From assembly GCA_001940725.1 (NCBI GenBank), contig MDVR01000018.1, forward strand, positions 1 to 36,875: a DNA stretch of 36,875 bases. The letters run 5' to 3'. The position numbers were made by a program, and so were the translations under genes. The notes beneath the pieces are model-generated. The model made no database searches. It worked only from the letters and a program-made list of their open reading frames with translations, and was not told the origin of the DNA. The stretch is from Candidatus Heimdallarchaeota archaeon LC_2 (GTDB lineage: Archaea > Asgardarchaeota > Heimdallarchaeia > Heimdallarchaeales > Kariarchaeaceae). This document shows, one piece after another, positions 32,854 through 36,875 of this stretch (position 1 is its first letter; every line of letters starts with the position of its first letter).

Positions 32854-33843
32854 ATGAGCTCGTTGACAAAAGAATCTTTTAATAATATTTCAAATTTCGG
32901 AAAAATGTTTCTTGAATCATATGACGGAAGTAAACCAATACAAAGAAAAAGGAAAAATGTGATTATATGTGGTATGGGAGGATCTGCGATAACTGGAAAT
33001 TATCTTGAAGCTCTAGCTAATTTTAATAAATCAAAAAATCAAACTCTGGTTTGGCGAAGTTATAATATCCCCTTATTCTTGAATAATGAATGGATTGCAA
33101 TTGTTATAAGTTATTCTGGAAATACTGAAGAAACACTGTCAATGATTTCACAATTACAGGAAAATGAAATAGAAACATATGTTATTTCATCAGGTGGTAA
33201 ATTGGAAAAATTTGCAAAAAATCATGATTTAAATTTTACTAAAATTCCTTCAGGGTATTCACCGAGGTTTGCATTACCTATTATTTTTGGGAGAGCATAC
33301 AGATTAACTGAAATATTACTTAATTTACATCCAATATCTTATCAAATGAGAGATCATATTAATAATTTTGATAATCTCGAGAATCTCTCATTATTAGGAC
33401 TGATCTCGAATTCAATTTTAAGCAAAATACCAATTATTCTCTCAGATAACGAATTTGCTGTACTATCAATCCGATTTCGAAGCCAACTAAATGAAAATTC
33501 AAAATTAATGGCACACAATTATGTTTTACCAGAATTTAGTCATAATGCAATAGTTGGATTTGAAAATTTAAAACATTCGAATTATTGCTTAGTAGTAATT
33601 AAAAGTGGAAAATACGAAAATCAAAGAACTAGACTACATAGAGAATTTTTTGAAGAATATGCTAAAAGGAAAAATATTATCGTTTACTCACTTGAATCTA
33701 GATTTGATAATCCATTGATTCAGTTGTTAGATATTACTCGCAAATTGGATTATATATCCTACAATATTGCCCTGCTTTCAAATATTGATCCTCTTGCAGT
33801 TAAATCGATTGATGAGTTAAAGCGAAATCTAAATAAGAATTGA
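32854..33843 (+). CDS. Bifunctional phosphoglucose/phosphomannose isomerase
   Basis: 329 aa, normal length for the archaeal SIS-fold enzyme. First SIS domain: CGMGGSAITG at 39-48 and SYSGNTEETLS at 86-96. SGYSPRFALP at 133-142 is the active-site Pro/Arg segment of this family. LPEFSHNAIVGFE carries the catalytic Glu and His. It interconverts glucose 6-phosphate, fructose 6-phosphate and mannose 6-phosphate for sugar metabolism and glycosylation precursors. Upstream is the TerB-like gene, downstream a stem-loop and the nuo promoter. Confidence 0.93.
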   Translation: MSSLTKESFNNISNFGKMFLESYDGSKPIQRKRKNVIICGMGGSAITGNYLEALANFNKSKNQTLVWRSYNIPLFLNNEWIAIVISYSGNTEETLSMISQLQENEIETYVISSGGKLEKFAKNHDLNFTKIPSGYSPRFALPIIFGRAYRLTEILLNLHPISYQMRDHINNFDNLENLSLLGLISNSILSKIPIILSDNEFAVLSIRFRSQLNENSKLMAHNYVLPEFSHNAIVGFENLKHSNYCLVVIKSGKYENQRTRLHREFFEEYAKRKNIIVYSLESRFDNPLIQLLDITRKLDYISYNIALLSNIDPLAVKSIDELKRNLNKN

Positions 33844-33871
33844 TTACTTAATCAATATCTCATACTGATCG

Positions 33872-33896
33872 CGCATTTAATCAACCTTAAAATGCG
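33872..33896 (+). promoter_or_regulatory. Stem-loop between PGI/PMI and nuo genes
   Basis: CGCATTT (33872-33878) pairs with AAATGCG (33890-33896) around an 11-nt loop. It lies 29 bases after the PGI/PMI stop and about 20 bases before a TATA-like ATATTTAA (33919-33926). It may be a transcript-end structure or an operator for the nuo genes. Confidence 0.4.
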
Positions 33897-33918
33897 ACTT
33901 AGTAAGTCATAAGAAAGA

Positions 33919-33926
33919 ATATTTAA
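33919..33926 (+). promoter_or_regulatory. TATA-like element of the nuo gene cluster
   Basis: ATATTTAA about 47 bases before the nuoA ATG; with a start site near 33946 it would give a leader carrying the GGAG at 33952-33955, an A/G-rich ribosome-binding region. Confidence 0.4.
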
Positions 33927-33969
33927 GAGGAAACGAGAATGATGAGAAGACGGAGAAAAGAGAAAAGAT

Positions 33970-34359
33970 ATGACAGAAGAACTCATTCTAGAGCAATATA
34001 TTTCCGTTTTTGTACTTTTAAATTTGGGATTAATTACCGTCCTCCTATTCGTATTTCTTAATAAATTGTTAGCACCAAAAAGGGACCAAAAATACAATAT
34101 TGAAGGTTTGAGTGCATTTGTTGCATATGAATGTGGTGAAATACCAATTGGTGACGCCCACACAAGATTTAACTTCCAATATTATGTATTTGCTCTTGTT
34201 TTTGTTATTTTTGATGTTGTTTCTTCATTTCTACTAGTATGGGCATTGATAATTGGAAAATTGCAACTTGAAGGTATGTTTACTGCTTTTGCTTTTTTGG
34301 TTGTAATGGCAATTGGATTCATATATTGGTGGAAGCGTGATGCATTGAGGTGGATGTAA
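33970..34359 (+). CDS. nuoA: NADH/F420H2:quinone oxidoreductase (complex I) subunit A
   Basis: 129 aa with three membrane helices (about 10-32, 66-92, 98-120). AYECGEIPIGDAHTRFNFQYYVFAL is the conserved loop and start of helix 2 with the invariant Glu-Cys-Gly. The FVIFDVE motif of most NuoA proteins reads FVIFDVVS here: the Asp is kept but the following acidic residue is replaced. Subunit A is a membrane subunit at the junction with the peripheral arm. The next gene starts directly after its stop codon (TAA-TTG) and encodes subunit C; subunit B is missing from its usual place. Confidence 0.93.
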   Translation: MTEELILEQYISVFVLLNLGLITVLLFVFLNKLLAPKRDQKYNIEGLSAFVAYECGEIPIGDAHTRFNFQYYVFALVFVIFDVVSSFLLVWALIIGKLQLEGMFTAFAFLVVMAIGFIYWWKRDALRWM

Positions 34360-34839
34360 TTGGCTAATAAAAATCTAAGTCTAGAAGAAATTGAAAAAAA
34401 GATTACTTCTGAATTCAGTGATTCTGAAACAAGAATTGATCCTGAAGCCAGATTAAATGTATTTGTTGAAAATTCAAAATTATTGGATGTTGCTAATTAT
34501 ATTAAGCATGAATTAGGATTTAATCACCCAAATATGTGTACCGCTACTGATACCAAAGAGGTAATCGAAGTATTATGGCATGTGGATAATGTAATTGATG
34601 ATAAAATATTAATTTTACGAACTAACACCGATAGAGACAATAGCATAGTATTTTCTTTGACTCCTGTTTGGAAGGGAATGAACTGGCATGAACGTGAAAC
34701 CTATGATTTGTTGGGAGTAAAATTTGATGGTCATCCAGATCTAAGAAGATTATTGTTACCAGATAATTGGGAAGGACACCCTTTAAGAGAAGATTACGTT
34801 TATCGAAAACCTAATTATCGTAAATTGGAGGACCTTTAG
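34360..34839 (+). CDS. nuoC: Complex I subunit C (30-kDa type)
   Basis: 159 aa, TTG start abutting the nuoA stop. The C-terminal signature WHERETYDLLGVKFDGHPDL, followed by RRLLLPDNWEGHPLREDY, is the classic 30-kDa-subunit motif. It is a peripheral-arm subunit that packs on subunit D. Not fused to NuoD here, unlike in E. coli; nuoD starts one base after its stop. A GGAGG ribosome-binding site lies at its 3' end (about 34827) for nuoD. Confidence 0.95.
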   Translation: MANKNLSLEEIEKKITSEFSDSETRIDPEARLNVFVENSKLLDVANYIKHELGFNHPNMCTATDTKEVIEVLWHVDNVIDDKILILRTNTDRDNSIVFSLTPVWKGMNWHERETYDLLGVKFDGHPDLRRLLLPDNWEGHPLREDYVYRKPNYRKLEDL

Positions 34840-34840
34840 C

Positions 34841-35947
34841 ATGTCTGAAAAAACTGAAATGAATTTATTTATGGGTCCACAACACCCATCTATGCATGGA
34901 TTATGGGCTATGCGCTTGACAATTGATGGGGAAACAATTGTTGATGCAGATGCACAAATTGGCTATCTTCATAGAGGCTATGAAAAATTGCTTACAAATA
35001 GATCTTATGAGCAAGGGATACCAATTTGTGATAGATTGTGCTATGTCGAAAGTCACAGTTGGTCAACCTCTTACACATATTCCATAGAAGGGATCTATCA
35101 AATAGAAATCCCAGAAAAGGCAAATTGGCTGAGAGTATTAACATTAGAGTTACAAAGAATAGCTAGCCATTGCCTATGGCTCGCTGCTATGAGTGTTGAT
35201 ATTGGTGCATTAACAATGCTAATATATCCCATGAACGCTCGAGAATTAATATTATATATGCTTGAAAGTATTACTGGTGCGAGATTAACTTATAATTATT
35301 GCCGAATTGGTGGAGTTAATGCTGATCTCCCTCATGGTTTTGATAAGAGAATGGAAAAAAGCTTTGAAGAATTCAACAGATTACATTTTGAGTTCCTTGA
35401 TTTGCTCGAAGAGGCTCAAATATTTCGAATACGAACAGAGGGGATTGGATTACTTACCAAGGAAGAAGCTATTGAAAATGGGTGTGTTGGACCCGTACTA
35501 AGGGCTAGTGGGGTCAATTATGACGTTCGAAAAAACGATCCATATTTTGGATACGATCAATTAAAATTCAAAATTCCAGTGAGAAATGAAGGTGATTCTT
35601 TTGCCAGATACAGAGTTCGAATTGAGGAAATGCAAGAATCAATAAATTTATGTTGGCAAGCGTTTGATAAATTAAATGAACTTAAGGCAACCGATTCATT
35701 TAGACTTGATAAAGTTCCCCGAAGACCTCCTGCAGGAGAATTATATAGAAGAATCGAATCGGGAAGAGGTGAGGCTGGATATTACATAAAATCAGATGGG
35801 ACAACAATTCCGAAAAGGGTTAAAATTAAAAGCCCTGTATTCTCCAATTTATCAGTTTTAACCGAATTAGTAATAAATGGTAAATTAGCAGATATTCCAG
35901 CGATTATGGGGTCGATTGATTTATGCGTTGGAGATCTAGATCGTTAA
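34841..35947 (+). CDS. nuoD: Complex I subunit D (49-kDa type)
   Basis: 368 aa, standard length. GPQHPSMHG at 12-20, GYLHRG at 41-46, ICDRLCYVESHS at 62-73, the RGEAGYYI segment near 304-311, and the end SIDLCVGDLDR. The His and Tyr of the quinone pocket are expected in the first motif region. Cys63, Cys67 and Cys362 lie near the positions of NiFe-hydrogenase cysteines, but the CxxC pairs are incomplete, so this is a quinone-reducing subunit and not a hydrogenase. Codons 72-101 (35054-35143) recur exactly at the end of the window. Confidence 0.95.
   Translation: MSEKTEMNLFMGPQHPSMHGLWAMRLTIDGETIVDADAQIGYLHRGYEKLLTNRSYEQGIPICDRLCYVESHSWSTSYTYSIEGIYQIEIPEKANWLRVLTLELQRIASHCLWLAAMSVDIGALTMLIYPMNARELILYMLESITGARLTYNYCRIGGVNADLPHGFDKRMEKSFEEFNRLHFEFLDLLEEAQIFRIRTEGIGLLTKEEAIENGCVGPVLRASGVNYDVRKNDPYFGYDQLKFKIPVRNEGDSFARYRVRIEEMQESINLCWQAFDKLNELKATDSFRLDKVPRRPPAGELYRRIESGRGEAGYYIKSDGTTIPKRVKIKSPVFSNLSVLTELVINGKLADIPAIMGSIDLCVGDLDR
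35054..35143 (+). repeat. Source copy of the 90-bp duplication, within nuoD
   Basis: These 90 bases, in frame in nuoD, are identical to 36786-36875 at the window end, same orientation. The base before each copy differs (T here, C there). Confidence 0.97.
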
Positions 35948-35958
35948 AATTAATTACT

Positions 35959-36633
35959 TTATGTTAATAATATTTCAAAAATTCTCATTAATTCAGGTCC
36001 TGAGGTATCACTACCAATTAGAATACCATTTTTGTTTCCTACAATTCCAGGTCTAGGATAAGGAGTACCTCTATTTATGGTAACCACATCTCCTCTCGTT
36101 TTGAATAAATCAGACAACCATTCAAGCTCCTCATATGCTATCATCGGATGTGTTAGAAATCCATTATCATTTCTAAAAATCATTGAACCAACTAAAGGAT
36201 TATCAATTAACTTCTTTTGAACAATCTCTACATCTAAGAAATCTTGTAGTAAATTTACATCATCCGAAGTAAACTCACTATGTACAACTGCAATTGAATC
36301 ATTGCAAACAATTGAATTTCCTAATGCAGTAATTTTAGAATCAAAAACATGAGTCTGAACATCATCTGGGAGATTGGTTGTAATAGCTTCATATTCATAA
36401 TCTGAAATTAGATCGGGTAAAATTAAATTGTGGGAATTTCCGCAGGCAAATAATCCAATTAAATTGCAATTTGCAATTGTTGTATTGATAATTGGAACTG
36501 ATAGTGTGTTCTCAACAATTTTCTGTGTCTTTGTTTTAATTGAGGAAGGGAATATAGAATAGGTGTTTGTCGAGACGGCAAAAATTCCAATACTTGAATT
36601 ACCTAATAAGTCAATGGAATTTAATCTATTCAT
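35959..36633 (-). CDS. eif6: Translation initiation factor 6 (aIF6/eIF6)
   Basis: 224 aa from the ATG at 36633; a GTG three codons upstream is in frame. The pentein-fold repeats show in NSSIGIFAVSTNTYSIFP, VPIINTTIANCNLIGLFACGNSHNLILPDLI, then ALGNSIVCNDSIAVVHSEFT and GSMIFRNDNGFLTHPMI. The factor binds the large ribosomal subunit and blocks joining with the small one. Archaeal eif6 commonly follows rpl31e, and the reading frame 17-26 bases upstream fits the end of that gene. Confidence 0.96.
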   Translation of the reverse strand: MNRLNSIDLLGNSSIGIFAVSTNTYSIFPSSIKTKTQKIVENTLSVPIINTTIANCNLIGLFACGNSHNLILPDLISDYEYEAITTNLPDDVQTHVFDSKITALGNSIVCNDSIAVVHSEFTSDDVNLLQDFLDVEIVQKKLIDNPLVGSMIFRNDNGFLTHPMIAYEELEWLSDLFKTRGDVVTINRGTPYPRPGIVGNKNGILIGSDTSGPELMRIFEILLT

Positions 36634-36659
36634 TTTTATCACTTTAAAGAAATTTTGAA

Positions 36660-36785
36660 TTAATCCTCAGATTCTTCTTCAAATTCTTCTTCGCTTTCTA
36701 ATTCAGATTCAATCGGTATGGATGGTCCTTCTGAAATTTCTGGTTTGAATACTTGATCTGCATCTGATCCAACCAAATAGACCTC
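36660..36785 (-). CDS. C-terminal part of probable ribosomal protein L31e, broken
   Basis: Minus-strand frame ending at TAA 36660-36662, immediately upstream of eif6. It encodes VEVYLVGSDADQVF, continues with KPEISEG, and ends in a long acidic tail (EEEFEEESED). A VEVYL-type strand near the C-terminus followed by an acidic extension, and the position before eif6, fit L31e; the fragment is too short for certainty. Upstream of 36785 the frame runs into the copied nuoD segment and meets a stop at 36795-36797, so the rest of the gene is missing. Confidence 0.5.
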   Translation of the reverse strand, partial: EVYLVGSDADQVFKPEISEGPSIPIESELESEEEFEEESED

Positions 36786-36875
36786 CACAGTTGGTCAACC
36801 TCTTACACATATTCCATAGAAGGGATCTATCAAATAGAAATCCCAGAAAAGGCAAATTGGCTGAGAGTATTAACA
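36786..36875 (+). repeat. 90-bp exact copy of nuoD at the window end (probable assembly fault)
   Basis: Identical to 35054-35143. It ends exactly at the last base of the window and interrupts the probable rpl31e frame with an in-frame stop. An exact, short, terminal repeat is typical of a mis-joined contig end. Confidence 0.95.

Noticed and set aside
33852..34163. 103-codon minus-strand frame
   Set aside because: Antisense to nuoA and covers the likely nuo promoter.
34841..35947. NiFe-hydrogenase large subunit
   Set aside because: The two CxxC pairs needed for the NiFe centre are incomplete, and the C-terminal end matches NuoD.

Overview
The window looks like one AT-rich archaeal contig, most likely from an Asgard archaeon and perhaps of the Heimdallarchaeia type. 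Archaeal marks are the PolD small subunit, TrmI, eIF6, a GGGP-synthase-family protein, a VAT/Cdc48 ATPase, a bifunctional PGI/PMI, intron-bearing tRNAs with the intron at 37/38, TATA boxes 23-27 nt ahead of probably leaderless starts, and frequent TTG/GTG starts. Eukaryote-like marks are a Ras/Rab-type GTPase, an Arf-type GTPase with its own N-terminal domain, an OSTC/Ost3-type oligosaccharyltransferase subunit, a PGAP2IP/Cwh43-type phosphoesterase beside a polytopic membrane protein, and a p27/SSSCA1-type zinc ribbon. Genus-level placement cannot be made from this sequence alone.

Layout. 1-236 (minus) is the 5' end of 23S rRNA, cut by the window edge and not preceded by 16S. 300-9000 is gene-poor and rich in dispersed repeats and inverted repeats. 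It holds comB, the membrane protein + EEP phosphoesterase pair, a large BspA-repeat surface protein with a cytoplasmic winged helix, a LURP-one-like protein and a Ras-type GTPase. 9068-19728 is a dense housekeeping block: PolD small subunit, TrmI, a small acidic protein, YchF, SerA, ArgS, Cdc48 and an ArsR-type regulator. 19721-23432 is a pilus/secretion-type cluster: a TadC/FlaJ-like membrane protein, a TadA/VirB11-type ATPase, an unknown protein, and three tiny membrane peptides, one with a pilin-like N-terminus. 23527-27421 holds an HTH protein, the Arf-like GTPase, intron-bearing tRNA-Leu, a possible 1.5-kb tRNA-targeted islet (small membrane protein + MarR regulator) and the p27-type zinc ribbon. 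27480-33843 holds Nog1, a RuvC-like protein, the OSTC homologue, the GGGPS-family protein, intron-bearing tRNA-Ala and PGI/PMI. 33970-35947 is a complex I gene cluster nuoA-nuoC-nuoD with no nuoB, and 35959-36785 is eif6 with the broken 3' end of a probable rpl31e.

The last 90 bases are an exact copy of an internal piece of nuoD and cut the probable rpl31e. This is best read as an assembly fault at a contig end.

Strongest leads: (1) the one-polypeptide surface-repeat/transmembrane/DNA-binding protein at 4818-7136; (2) the PGAP2IP/Cwh43-like pair at 2341-4367 together with the OSTC homologue at 29924-30352, both touching eukaryote-style membrane and glycan biology; (3) the minimal pilus-type cluster with tiny candidate pilins; (4) the tRNA-Leu islet with palindromic operators at both of its promoters.
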